NCBI GenBank assembly: GCA_017523325.1
Contig: JAFWWO010000053.1
Coordinates: forward strand, 1-56,609
DNA length: 56,609 bases
Reading direction: 5' to 3'
Source: Anaerotignum sp.
GTDB lineage: Bacteria > Bacillota > Clostridia > Lachnospirales > Anaerotignaceae
In this document: one piece after another, positions 15,021-22,681 of the stretch
Layout: each line of letters opens with the position of its first letter
Numbering within the stretch: the first letter of the stretch is position 1
Notes under the pieces: generated by a model
The model's database searches: none
What the model saw: the letters and a program-made list of their open reading frames with translations, nothing else
Told to the model about the DNA's origin: nothing
Translations under genes and position numbers: made by a program

Positions 15021-15760
15021 AAAAGCATATCCCTGCGGCTATGGTGACGCTTTTTCTGCTGATGCTGTGGCAGGGAGCGGCCATGGGCGTGAATGCGGCG
15101 TATATCCTGCCCTCTCCCGTGCAGATTTTGCGGCGGTTGTGGGAGCTGAGAGTGCCGCTGTTTACGGTGCATTTGCCGGCCACCATGGGCGTGACGGCAC
15201 TGGGTCTGCTGATTTCTGTGGCATTGGGGCTGTTGTTGGCTGTGTCTATGGATTGGAATGAGGGGCTGGAAAAGGCGCTGTACCCCGTCATTGTTGCCTC
15301 CCAGACCATACCCACCACCGCCATTGCCCCCCTGTTTATACTTTGGTTCGGCTATGGCATTTGGAGTAAGGTGCTGGTGACCATATTGATGACATTTTTC
15401 CCCATTGCCATTACGGTGTTTGACGGCCTGAAGGGGACGAAACGGGAAATGGAGGAACTGCTTTTGACCTATGGCGCCACGAAAAAGGATATTTTCCTAA
15501 AACTGAAATTACCCACGGCGTTGCCCCATTTCTTTTCCGCCATAAAAATGTCCGTGCCGCTCAGTGTCATTGGTGCGGCCATTGCGGAGTGGCTGGGGGC
15601 GCAAAAAGGTCTGGGGTATTTCAGCAAAAGAATGATGACCCAACTGGACGGTGCAGGGGTATTTGCCCCGGTGGTATTGCTGTCCCTTGTGGCTATGGTG
15701 ACGGTGGGCATCATTACTGTGATAGAAAAAAGAGTGATACGATGGAGAAAGGAGCTATAA
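15017..15760 (+). CDS. ABC transporter permease, thiamine precursor type (ThiX-like)
   Basis: A 247-residue permease with about six membrane helices. The EAA loop that contacts the ATPase is present as EELLLTYGATKKDIFLKLKL, ahead of PTALPHFFSAIKMS, as in SsuC/TauC-type permeases. Its start overlaps the end of the ATPase gene (ATGA) and the binding-protein gene follows after one base, so ATPase, permease and binding protein are translationally linked. Confidence 0.93.
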   Translation: MKKHIPAAMVTLFLLMLWQGAAMGVNAAYILPSPVQILRRLWELRVPLFTVHLPATMGVTALGLLISVALGLLLAVSMDWNEGLEKALYPVIVASQTIPTTAIAPLFILWFGYGIWSKVLVTILMTFFPIAITVFDGLKGTKREMEELLLTYGATKKDIFLKLKLPTALPHFFSAIKMSVPLSVIGAAIAEWLGAQKGLGYFSKRMMTQLDGAGVFAPVVLLSLVAMVTVGIITVIEKRVIRWRKEL

Positions 15761-15761
15761 G

Positions 15762-16760
15762 ATGAAAAAAACATTGGCAATGCTTTTGGCAGGCCTACTG
15801 GCATTTACGGCGGCAGGCTGCGGCAATACAACAGAAAAGGATACGGCTTTGGAGGATTTTCATATTGTTTTGGATTGGTATCCCAATGCCATTCATTCCT
15901 TCCTGTATGCGGCGCAGGAAAAGGGATATTTTGCAGAGGAGGGGCTGAATTTGGTCATAGATTTTCCTGCCAACCCCAACGATGGCATTTCCCTGCCGGC
16001 GGCGGGCAAGGCGGATATCGGTATGTATTATTTGCAGGACGCCATATTGACCGCTGTGGAGGAGAATGTGCCTGTTGTTTCCGTGGGCGCTGTGACCCAA
16101 AGTTCTCTGAATGTGGTGATTTCCCTGAAGGAAAAGGGGATTGCAGGGCCGAAGGATTTGGCGGGCAAAAAAATAGGCTATGCGGGAACGGTACTGTCTG
16201 AGGAGCAGATTGTTTCCATGCTGGAGCACGAGGGGCTTTCCGCCGATGCCTGTGAATTTGTAGATGTGGGGTTTGATTTATTGACAGCCACCACCACAGG
16301 GCAGGTAGATGCTACCATCGGCAATATGGTCAACCACGAAGTGCCTCAGTTGGAGGAGGAGGGCTTCGATATCCATTATTTCTACCCTGTGGATTTTGGC
16401 GTACCTCAGTATTATGAGCTGGTATTTTTGGCAGGGAAGAACGCCGTGGAGAACAATCCCGAAAAAATACGGAAATTCCTGCGGGCGAGCCAACGGGGCT
16501 TTGATTTTATGAAGGAAAACCCCGAGGAGGCTCTGCAAATCCTTCTGGAGCATCAGAATGCGGAAAATTTCCCTCTTTCTGAAACAGTGGAACGGCAGAG
16601 CATGGAAATCCTTCTGCCCGCCATGGAAACGGCAGATGCGCCCTTCCTGCATCAGGAGGCGAGCCTGTGGCAGGAGAATGCCGATTGGATGGCAGAACGG
16701 GGCATTTTGCAGAAACGGGCGAATGTGGCGGAATTGATGGTCAATTTATTGGAGGAGTAA
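15762..16760 (+). CDS. Substrate-binding lipoprotein, NMT1/THI5-like (ThiY-like)
   Basis: A 332-residue lipoprotein with signal MKKTLAMLLAGLLAFTAAGC; Cys-20 in TAAGC is the lipidation site. The mature part is an NMT1/THI5-like periplasmic-binding fold, beginning FHIVLDWYPNAIHSFLYAAQ, a pattern shared with HMP and formylaminopyrimidine binding proteins. It should capture a thiamine pyrimidine precursor outside the membrane and pass it to the permease encoded just upstream. It is last in the TPP-controlled operon. Confidence 0.93.
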   Translation: MKKTLAMLLAGLLAFTAAGCGNTTEKDTALEDFHIVLDWYPNAIHSFLYAAQEKGYFAEEGLNLVIDFPANPNDGISLPAAGKADIGMYYLQDAILTAVEENVPVVSVGAVTQSSLNVVISLKEKGIAGPKDLAGKKIGYAGTVLSEEQIVSMLEHEGLSADACEFVDVGFDLLTATTTGQVDATIGNMVNHEVPQLEEEGFDIHYFYPVDFGVPQYYELVFLAGKNAVENNPEKIRKFLRASQRGFDFMKENPEEALQILLEHQNAENFPLSETVERQSMEILLPAMETADAPFLHQEASLWQENADWMAERGILQKRANVAELMVNLLEE

Positions 16761-16782
16761 GGAGCGGTCTTTGTACCGGCTG

Positions 16783-16823
16783 AAAAACCCCCTATTGCAT
16801 GGTTTTTGCAGTAGGGGGTTTTT
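16783..16823. terminator. Bidirectional terminator after the thiamine operon
   Basis: AAAAACCCCCTA and TAGGGGGTTTTT form a strong stem with T runs on both strands. It separates the thiamine operon from the convergent XRE gene. Confidence 0.9.
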
Positions 16824-16826
16824 GCA

Positions 16827-17057
16827 TCAGTCAAATTCCAGAATTTTGTGGGGCGGGATTTCCAGCACTTTCGCAATGCGAAAAAGAACATCGAACGAAA
16901 AAGATTGATAGATATTTGGAGCCTCAATTTGTCCGATATAGCTAATACTTAAGCCGGATAATTCGGCTAACGCTTCCTGCGTTAAATTTTTGTATTTTCT
17001 ATAATAGGCGATTTTCAGACCCATCTTAATATAATTATCCCGAAATTCAGCTTTCAT
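16827..17057 (-). CDS. Small XRE-family transcriptional regulator
   Basis: A 76-residue HTH protein. LTQEALAELSGLSISYIGQI at about residues 25-44 is the helix-turn-helix, and the C-terminal part FRIAKVLEIPPHKILEFD is the typical end of single-domain Cro/CI regulators. The ATG at 17057 is chosen over a longer frame because AAAGGAAGTG lies upstream and the extra residues are not domain-like. It is a lone gene next to an AT-rich gap (17058-17293). Its target is not evident. Confidence 0.85.
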   Translation of the reverse strand: MKAEFRDNYIKMGLKIAYYRKYKNLTQEALAELSGLSISYIGQIEAPNIYQSFSFDVLFRIAKVLEIPPHKILEFD

Positions 17058-17293
17058 AATAAGACACTTCCTTTTGTCAAAGTATAATGGTTGCTGTGGG
17101 GAATTTTTATCAATCATACATTTATAATTACTTACTATATGTCAATATAATTTGTGTAATAGTGAAAATATATATTCTATTCATGAAAGAAAGTATGCTT
17201 CTGGATTGTATTTAGAATCACGATAACATTCCGAACAGTTGATATGCTATATACTATTTCTAAAAAAATATTCACAAATCGTAAATAAATATA

Positions 17294-17322
17294 TTGCATT
17301 TCTGAAAGATTTCTGTTATAAT
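17294..17322 (+). promoter_or_regulatory. Promoter of the second small XRE gene, framed by an inverted repeat
   Basis: TTGCAT and TATAAT are separated by 17 bases. The -35 TTGCAT is mirrored by ATGCAA at 17321-17326, so the repeat arms bracket the core promoter, a layout compatible with autoregulation. The rest of the gap from 17058 is AT-rich and shows no gene. Confidence 0.7.
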
Positions 17323-17358
17323 GCAAGAAAAAGCGCAGGAATATGAAGGAGGGATACC

Positions 17359-17613
17359 ATGTCTGACTTTGGTAAAAATCTTCGCAAATTGCGAAAAGAG
17401 AGAGGAATTACTCAGGAAAAGCTGGCAGCGGTTTTGCATTATGGCTATACCGCCATCACCAATTATGAAAGCGGGCGGAATGAGCCCTGTCTGGATGATT
17501 TGATTCGCATTGCCGATTATTTCGACGTTTCTCTGGATACCCTGTTAGGGCGGGAAAGACCCAATGGCAGGCGGTATCACGGCATCTGGTATTTTATATT
17601 TGAGGAGGATTGA
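17359..17613 (+). CDS. Small XRE-family transcriptional regulator
   Basis: An 84-residue protein with an HTH domain: ITQEKLAAVLHYGYTAITNY at about residues 18-37, followed by ESGRNEPCLDDLIRIADYFD and VSLDTLLGRE, the usual end of such domains. A short tail rich in aromatic and basic residues follows. The ATG follows GAAGGAGGGA. It forms a single-gene unit with promoter 17294 and terminator 17613-17641. Confidence 0.88.
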   Translation: MSDFGKNLRKLRKERGITQEKLAAVLHYGYTAITNYESGRNEPCLDDLIRIADYFDVSLDTLLGRERPNGRRYHGIWYFIFEED

Positions 17614-17641
17614 AAATACTGCAAATTTGCAGTATTTTTTT
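17613..17641 (+). terminator. Terminator after the small XRE gene
   Basis: AAAATACTGCAAA and TTTGCAGTATTTT form a 13-bp perfect palindrome, followed by a long T run. It overlaps the stop codon by one base. Confidence 0.88.
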
Positions 17642-17665
17642 ATTTTCAAATGCAGAAAAAACTGG

Positions 17666-17671
17666 TATTAT
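17666..17671 (+). promoter_or_regulatory. Possible extended -10 promoter of deoD
   Basis: TGGTATTAT is an extended -10 element 46 bases before the deoD start; no clear -35 box is visible. Confidence 0.4.
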
Positions 17672-17716
17672 GGACAGTAGAAAGATTTCAGATGAGAACT
17701 AAAGGAGGAATGAACA

Positions 17717-18439
17717 ATGGCAACACCGCATATTTCCGCAAAAGAGGGCGAATTCGCCAAAACCGTATTGATGCCCGGCGACCCGCTCCGTGCGAAATTT
17801 ATTGCAGAAACATTTTTGGAAAACCCCGTTTTGGTCAATAACGTGCGGGGAATACAGGGCTATACCGGCACCTATAAAGGAACCAGGGTTTCCGTCATGG
17901 CAAGTGGCATGGGGATTCCCTCCATTGGTATATACAGCTATGAGCTGTACTCTTTTTATGGGGTGGAAAATATCATTCGTATCGGCTCGGCAGGGGCATT
18001 GAGTGAAAAGCTGAAGCTGCGGGATATTGTGGCGGGCATCGGCGCCAATACCAACTCCAATTTTGCCCATCAGTATGGCTTGCCGGGGATGATTGCGCCT
18101 ACGGCGGATTATGAATTGCTTTCCACGGCGGTATCGGCGGCGGAGGGCTTGGGCATTGATTTGAAAGTCGGCAATTTGCTTTCTTCCGATGTCTTTTATG
18201 ATGATGCAGGGCTTGATGCTTCCGCAAAATGGGGCAAAATGGGCACATTAGCGGTGGAAATGGAGGCGGCAGGACTGTACTTGACGGCGATGCGGCTGGG
18301 CAAACGGGCGTTGGCACTGGTGACCATTTCCGACCATATCCTGACGGGGGAGGAAACCACATCGGAAGAACGGCAGACGACTTTCACCCAGATGATGGAA
18401 ATTGCATTGGAAACAGCAATTCAGATGGACAGTAAATAA
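17717..18439 (+). CDS. deoD: Purine nucleoside phosphorylase, DeoD type
   Basis: A 240-residue hexameric-type phosphorylase. It begins [20 protein letters not shown] and carries the phosphate site [17 protein letters not shown], and the nucleoside site [10 protein letters not shown] with D in ISDHILTGE. It splits purine (deoxy)nucleosides with phosphate to free base and (deoxy)ribose-1-phosphate for salvage. The ATG follows AAAGGAGGAA. It is a single-gene unit with a terminator behind it. Confidence 0.97.
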   Translation: MATPHISAKEGEFAKTVLMPGDPLRAKFIAETFLENPVLVNNVRGIQGYTGTYKGTRVSVMASGMGIPSIGIYSYELYSFYGVENIIRIGSAGALSEKLKLRDIVAGIGANTNSNFAHQYGLPGMIAPTADYELLSTAVSAAEGLGIDLKVGNLLSSDVFYDDAGLDASAKWGKMGTLAVEMEAAGLYLTAMRLGKRALALVTISDHILTGEETTSEERQTTFTQMMEIALETAIQMDSK

Positions 18440-18450
18440 AACATAATTCA

Positions 18451-18477
18451 GGGGTATCGGGAGGATACCCCTTTTTT
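18451..18477 (+). terminator. Terminator after deoD
   Basis: GGGGTATC and GATACCCC form an 8-bp stem with a five-base loop, followed by TTTTTT. Confidence 0.92.
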
Positions 18478-18499
18478 CTTTGAGTGCCATTGGAAAACG

Positions 18500-18528
18500 T
18501 TGACAAATCAAGGTTTTTTTGATAAAAT
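18500..18528 (+). promoter_or_regulatory. Promoter of the F420-ligase-like gene
   Basis: TTGACA and TAAAAT are spaced by 17 bases. It gives a leader of about 110 bases in which no known riboswitch was recognised. Confidence 0.8.
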
Positions 18529-18643
18529 AACTTGTCATTTGTTTGCATTTGTTTACTCCATTGTCCCTGTTTTGCAGGGGGAATGTGTTGGATAAAAGCC
18601 TTTTCGGCAAATCGAAAAGGAATTAAATGAGGAGGTTTTAGAT

Positions 18644-19825
18644 ATGGCAGGAACAATTTCCAGAGGGATTAAGGCACCCATTATCCGTCAGGGCGACGAT
18701 ATTGTAAAAATCGTTGTGGATTCTGTGCTGACGGCGGCGAAGGAGGACGGCTTTCAGCTGCAGGAGAGAGATGTCATTTGCGTAACAGAGGCGGTTGTGG
18801 CCCGTGCAGACGGCAATTATGCCTCTACGGAGGATATTGCGGCAGACGTCAAGGCAAAGCTGGGCGGCGAAACCGTAGGGGTTGTGTTCCCCATTCTCAG
18901 CAGAAACCGTTTTGCCATTTGCCTGCGGGGGATTGCTAAGGGCGCGAAAAAGGTAGTGCTGATGCTGAGCTACCCCTCCGATGAGGTGGGAAATCACCTG
19001 TTTGATATGGATGTGCTGGACGATAGCGGTGTCAACCCCTATTCCGATGTGCTGACATTGGCGGAGTATCGGAAGGCTTTCGGCTCCGTAAAACACCCGT
19101 TTACCGGCGTGGATTATGTAGAATATTATAAAGGTCTGATTGAAGAGGAGGGTGCAGAGGCGGAGATTATTTTTGCCAATCACCCGGAGGCCATTGTAAA
19201 ATTTGCAAAAAATGTGCTGTGCTGTGATATTCATACGAGAGAACGCTCCAAACGCCGTATTACGCAGGCGGGTGCGGAAAAGGTACTGACATTGGCGGAT
19301 ATTTTGAACGCACCTGTAAAGGGCAGTGGGTATAATGGGTCCTATGGCCTTTTGGGCTCCAATAAGGCAACGGAAACCACTGTAAAGCTGTTCCCGAAGA
19401 ACGCCCAAGAGGTGGCGGAAAAGATACAGCAGGAAATCCTTGCCCGTACCGGCGTGAAAGTAGAGGCGATGATTTACGGCGATGGCGCCTTTAAGGACCC
19501 TGTGGGTAAAATTTGGGAGCTGGCGGACCCTGTGGTAGGCGCCGGTTTTACAGAGGGCTTAAATGGTCTGCCCAATGAGTTAAAGCTGAAATACTTGGCG
19601 GATAATGATTTTGCGAATTTGAGCGGTGAAGCGTTGGCGGAGGCCATTCGTCAGCGTATCAAAGAGAAGGAGCAGGATTTGAAGGGGCAGATGGTGTCCG
19701 AGGGAACGACCCCCCGCCGCCTGACAGACCTGATTGGGTCCCTGTGCGATTTGACCAGCGGCAGCGGCGATAAGGGTACGCCCATTGTATTGGTGCAAAA
19801 TTATTTCAATAACTACGCGAATTAA
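18644..19825 (+). CDS. Coenzyme F420-0:L-glutamate ligase (CofE)-like protein
   Basis: A 393-residue cytoplasmic protein that resembles the F420 ligase family, with ISRGIKAPIIRQGDDI and ERDVICVTEAVVARADGNYA near the N terminus and MIYGDGAFKDPVGKIWELAD near the C terminus. CofE adds glutamates to F420, but Clostridia generally lack F420 and no other cof gene is seen here. Related orphan proteins in Firmicutes have no settled role; a gamma-glutamyl ligase acting on another acceptor is a fair guess. It is longer than archaeal CofE (about 250 residues). It has its own promoter and terminator, so no operon partner helps. Confidence 0.75.
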   Translation: MAGTISRGIKAPIIRQGDDIVKIVVDSVLTAAKEDGFQLQERDVICVTEAVVARADGNYASTEDIAADVKAKLGGETVGVVFPILSRNRFAICLRGIAKGAKKVVLMLSYPSDEVGNHLFDMDVLDDSGVNPYSDVLTLAEYRKAFGSVKHPFTGVDYVEYYKGLIEEEGAEAEIIFANHPEAIVKFAKNVLCCDIHTRERSKRRITQAGAEKVLTLADILNAPVKGSGYNGSYGLLGSNKATETTVKLFPKNAQEVAEKIQQEILARTGVKVEAMIYGDGAFKDPVGKIWELADPVVGAGFTEGLNGLPNELKLKYLADNDFANLSGEALAEAIRQRIKEKEQDLKGQMVSEGTTPRRLTDLIGSLCDLTSGSGDKGTPIVLVQNYFNNYAN

Positions 19826-19855
19826 AACCTTGGGGGCAACGCCCCCAAGGTTTTC
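19824..19855 (+). terminator. Terminator after the F420-ligase-like gene
   Basis: AAAACCTTGGGGGC and its exact complement form a 14-bp stem around AAC, with a T-rich end. It overlaps the stop codon and leaves only 20 bases before the next gene. Confidence 0.8.
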
Positions 19856-19875
19856 ATCTTGAAAGGAGAAATAGA

Positions 19876-21075
19876 ATGTATCCCGTTGTAACACTGAAAA
19901 AAGGCGAAGGCCGTATGCTGAAAGCCGGCGGTCTTTGGGTATTCGATAATGAAATTGCCGCTGTGGCGGAGGGGGTAGAAAACGGCGGCTTGGTTTTCGT
20001 GGAGGACTTTGACGGCTACCCCATGGGCACAGGCTTTTATAATGCCCAATCCAAAATCACCGTTCGTATGCTGAGCCGCAGAAAGCATACCGTCATTGAC
20101 GAGGATTTCCTGCGGGAGCGGGTCAACGCCGCATGGGAGTATCGGAAGCGGACGGTAGATACTTCCTCCTGTCGGGTGATATTTGGTGAGGCAGATTTCC
20201 TGCCCGGCTTGGTGGTGGATAAATTCGCCGATGTATTGGTGGTGCAGTCCTTGGCGCTGGGCATTGACCGTATGAAAGAAACCATATTGCGGCTTTTGAC
20301 GGAGCGGCTGGAGGCGGACGGCATTGTCCTTCGAGGGATTTATGAGCGTAGTGACGCCAAGGTGCGCCGGCAGGAGGGCATGGAGCCGAAAAAGGGATTT
20401 TTGTCCGCCCCTTTTGATACGAAGGTGGAAATTGTGGAAAACGGCGTAAAATACATGGTAGATGTGGAGGAGGGGCAGAAAACCGGGTTTTTCCTCGACC
20501 AGAAATATAACCGTGCCGCTATCCATGGTCTGTGTCAGGGGGCGGACGTGTTGGATTGTTTTACCCATACAGGCTCTTTTGCCTTGAATGCAGGGATAGC
20601 CGGTGCCAAAAGCGTATTGGGTGTGGACGCTTCTCGGCTGGCCGTGGAACAGGCTGCCCAAAACGCACGGCTCAACGGCTTGCAGGATGTGGTGCAGTTC
20701 CAATGCGAGGACGTGTTTGCACTGTTGCCCCGTCTGGAGGCAGAGGGCAAAAAATACGATGTGATTATACTGGATCCGCCTGCCTTCACCAAGTCCAGAA
20801 GCTCTGTGAAAAATGCGGTCAAAGGCTATCGAGAAATCAACCTGCGGGCCATGAAGCTGTTGAAGGACGGCGGCTTTTTGGCGACTTGTTCCTGTTCCCA
20901 TTTCATGACCTATGAGCTGTTCACCCAAACCATCGGGCAGGCGGCGAAAAACGTCCATAAACGCCTGCGGCAGGTGGAATACCGCACCCAAGCACCCGAC
21001 CACCCCATACTTTGGGCGGCAGATGAGTCCTATTATTTGAAGTTCTATATTTTTCAGGTGTGCGACCAGCCGTAA
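19876..21075 (+). CDS. Class I rRNA large-subunit methyltransferase, RlmI-like
   Basis: A 399-residue enzyme. An N-terminal PUA-like domain (LKKGEGRMLKAGGLWVFDNE) leads into the linker with EEGQKTGFFLDQKYNR, then the SAM-binding domain with VLDCFTHTGSFALNA (motif I) and the catalytic-region motif DPPAFTKSR. RlmI in Escherichia coli makes m5C1962 in 23S rRNA, and RlmI-like proteins in Firmicutes are assigned similarly. The ATG at 19876 follows AAAGGAGAA. The exact target base is not certain from sequence alone. Confidence 0.9.
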   Translation: MYPVVTLKKGEGRMLKAGGLWVFDNEIAAVAEGVENGGLVFVEDFDGYPMGTGFYNAQSKITVRMLSRRKHTVIDEDFLRERVNAAWEYRKRTVDTSSCRVIFGEADFLPGLVVDKFADVLVVQSLALGIDRMKETILRLLTERLEADGIVLRGIYERSDAKVRRQEGMEPKKGFLSAPFDTKVEIVENGVKYMVDVEEGQKTGFFLDQKYNRAAIHGLCQGADVLDCFTHTGSFALNAGIAGAKSVLGVDASRLAVEQAAQNARLNGLQDVVQFQCEDVFALLPRLEAEGKKYDVIILDPPAFTKSRSSVKNAVKGYREINLRAMKLLKDGGFLATCSCSHFMTYELFTQTIGQAAKNVHKRLRQVEYRTQAPDHPILWAADESYYLKFYIFQVCDQP

Positions 21076-21093
21076 AAATTTTTCAGGCATGAT

Positions 21094-21130
21094 AAAAGAG
21101 GAGAAAGCCATAGCTTGCTCCTCTTTTTTT
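21094..21130. terminator. Terminator between the methyltransferase and ACT genes
   Basis: AAAAGAGGAG and CTCCTCTTTT form the stem, with a further GC.../...GC contact in the loop, and seven T follow. It separates convergent genes and probably works in the plus direction. Confidence 0.85.
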
Positions 21131-21139
21131 GCAATATGG

Positions 21140-21505
21140 TTAAACGACGATGTAGCCTGCATCCGCTAGCAGGCGGAGGGCTTTTTCGTAGTTTTCCTCT
21201 TTGACCAGAATATAATCTGTATTGTAAGTAGATACGGCAAATATGCCGATTTGATTCTCTGCAAGAATGGCGGAAAGCTTGGATAATATCCCAATCAATG
21301 AAAAATCCAGCACACCCTGTATGCGAAAGCCTTTCCAGCCGTCCTCCCGCTCTGTGGTATGGGCGGGGGCATCCGCAGTGATGCAGACCAGAGAGAGTTC
21401 TTCGTCGGTCTTGCCTATGAAATAAAAATCCTTGCTCAAATCAATATCCGCCACGGATTTGACCTTGCAAACCGTCAGGTCATGGGCGATTTTCTTTAAT
21501 TCCAT
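21140..21505 (-). CDS. ACT domain protein of unknown role
   Basis: A 121-residue protein with two ACT-like halves of the ACT_7 type: one around FYFIGKTDEELSLVCITAD and a second around IGILSKLSAILAENQIGIFA followed by VSTYNTDYILV. ACT domains bind amino acids or related effectors and regulate enzymes or transcription; this one stands alone. The ATG at 21505 follows AAAGGATG. A TGATATGAT extended -10 lies upstream. No ligand can be named. Confidence 0.8.
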   Translation of the reverse strand: MELKKIAHDLTVCKVKSVADIDLSKDFYFIGKTDEELSLVCITADAPAHTTEREDGWKGFRIQGVLDFSLIGILSKLSAILAENQIGIFAVSTYNTDYILVKEENYEKALRLLADAGYIVV

Positions 21506-21651
21506 ACCATCATCCTTTCAAAATATTTTTTTATCATATCAGCTGCCGTTTCGATGGGTTTTCTCGTCAAAGTGCCGCTTGCATCGGTGCAGTGCCGCCT
21601 TTCCTCATAAAAACCCATCGGATTGCTCTTTGGCAGGTAGCCCGATGCTTT
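21506..21651 (-). other. Structured gap between folT and the ACT gene
   Basis: The gap holds two overlapping structures: an inverted repeat CGATGGGTTTT / AAAACCCATCG spanning 21552-21620, and directly repeated AGTGCCGC at 21571 and 21591. The minus-strand terminator of folT lies at its right end. The ACT gene promoter (extended -10) lies at its left end. No known riboswitch was recognised. Confidence 0.45.
21609..21648 (-). terminator. Probable terminator after folT
   Basis: Read on the minus strand, CATCGG and CCGATG close a hairpin with an inner GCT/AGC contact and are followed by GGTTTTT. It starts a few bases after the folT stop codon. Confidence 0.55.
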
Positions 21652-22188
21652 TTATACGGCTTTTTGCAGATGAGGCATATAATTGAGCAATACCCGAATG
21701 ACAAGAATTTCCACAACCCCCATACCCAAGGCCTGCAAAGTGCGGGCAGGCAGCAGCGTTAAAAAGGGGACGCCGTAAAGCATGGAAATCCACAGAGAAT
21801 TGAGCAGCACCGTACCGCCCAGTTCCGTTAGAATCACGGCGGGGAAAATCCCTTTTTTGCCATGGAAAGGGGCGTATGTTCTGCCATCGGGCTTTTTATA
21901 GAGGAAAAGACCGTAGCAGATACCCACCAAAAGGGCGGTGAAAGAAAAGCCGGGGAAATACGGACCGATGGGGAACAGTGTCGCTCCTACCACATCGCCT
22001 AAAGCGGCGACGACACCGGCGGCAACGGGCCCCAACAGCATTGCCGTCAGCACCACGGGTACAAAGGCGAAGCCGATTTTCAAATTCCATAACGAAATGG
22101 AAAGGAAACGGGAAAGCACCACATGGGCCGCCACCATCATTGCCATCAGCACCAGCTGACGGGTGGAAATGTATTTGTTTTCTGCCAT
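21652..22188 (-). CDS. folT: ECF transporter S component, folate type (FolT)
   Basis: A 178-residue membrane protein with about six hydrophobic segments. It begins ENKYISTRQLVLMAMMVAA and has VLSRFLSISLWNLKIGFAFV, matching the folate-family S components, then LLGPVAAGVVAALGDVVGA. It should bind folates and use the shared ECF module, which is not encoded in this window. The start at 22188 is chosen because GGAGG lies 8 bases upstream and because the longer frame runs into the leader. A THF riboswitch and attenuator upstream support the assignment. Confidence 0.92.
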   Translation of the reverse strand: MAENKYISTRQLVLMAMMVAAHVVLSRFLSISLWNLKIGFAFVPVVLTAMLLGPVAAGVVAALGDVVGATLFPIGPYFPGFSFTALLVGICYGLFLYKKPDGRTYAPFHGKKGIFPAVILTELGGTVLLNSLWISMLYGVPFLTLLPARTLQALGMGVVEILVIRVLLNYMPHLQKAV

Positions 22189-22220
22189 AAAAAAACCTCC
22201 GTTTCTGGCGGAAAGGGAGG
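22189..22220 (-). terminator. Terminator hairpin that also hides the folT ribosome site
   Basis: On the minus strand CCTCCCTTTC and GAAACGGAGG pair (one C-C mismatch) around CGCCA and are followed by seven T reaching the start codon. The 3' arm contains the GGAGG ribosome site, so the same hairpin can stop transcription and block translation. It sits in the position of a THF riboswitch expression platform. Confidence 0.85.
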
Positions 22221-22307
22221 ATAAGCCCCCCTCTATCATAGACAACGCAAATACGCCTGCATAGCAGTTTTGGCTGTAAATCATAAAGAGGGCAATCTTC
22301 ATTATGG

Positions 22308-22410
22308 AAAACAGCGGGATGCGGGTTTTGTATCGCAAGGGGAACCCTTTTCGTTCCTATGGCAACTCCCCGTCCACAGGACACTTTACGCACAAAGCCC
22401 TACTCTGTAT
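22308..22410 (-). promoter_or_regulatory. Tetrahydrofolate (THF) riboswitch
   Basis: The minus strand shows the THF aptamer segments in order: GAGTAGGGCTTTGTGCGTAA, AGTGTCC, GGACGGGGAGTTGCC, GGAACGAAAAGGGTTCC, CCTTGCGATACAAAACC and CGCATCCCGCTG. These match the conserved GUAG, GCGU(U)AAGUG, GGGA and GCAUCCCGCU parts of the family. It controls the folT gene through the hairpin at 22189-22220. Confidence 0.9.
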
Positions 22411-22440
22411 TTGCACAGGAATCCATTTTCCTGCGATTTT

Positions 22441-22469
22441 ATTGTAGCATGGTTTGTCCCTGCTGTAAA
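22441..22469 (-). promoter_or_regulatory. Promoter of the THF riboswitch-folT transcript
   Basis: On the minus strand TTTACA and TACAAT are spaced by 17 bases. The start site falls about 25 bases before the THF aptamer. Confidence 0.82.
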
Positions 22470-22572
22470 GAGGGCTTAGAGCAAACGTCTGCCATTTCTG
22501 CCGCTCTGATTGGAAGAGGTGCAATTTTCTCGGTTTTCCTTCATTCTGTTTTTGAAATGCAATTCGTTTTTC

Positions 22573-22662
22573 CTATATCGCTCCGTCCGGTAAAAAGTAA
22601 ATCCTTTCCTGCTGTTGGGCGGTCAGCTGATTCCATATAGGGAAACATTCCGTAAAATCCAT
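22573..22662 (-). pseudogene. Possible remnant of a Crp/Fnr-family regulator
   Basis: A 29-codon frame reads MDFTECFPIWNQLTAQQQER and then meets a stop. The FP-W-LT--QQ pattern matches the first residues of Crp/Fnr regulators common in Clostridia, but neither the cyclic-nucleotide fold nor the HTH part follows in any frame I could read. A weak ribosome site (GGGCAGGTG) is present. It starts 19 bases after the unknown gene at 22682. It is either a decayed gene or a chance similarity. Confidence 0.35.
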
Positions 22663-22681
22663 GAGGTGCACCTGCCCTCAC

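Noticed and set aside
19822..21162. 446-codon minus-strand frame
   Set aside because: It is the mirror of the RlmI-like methyltransferase gene and has no recognisable domain.
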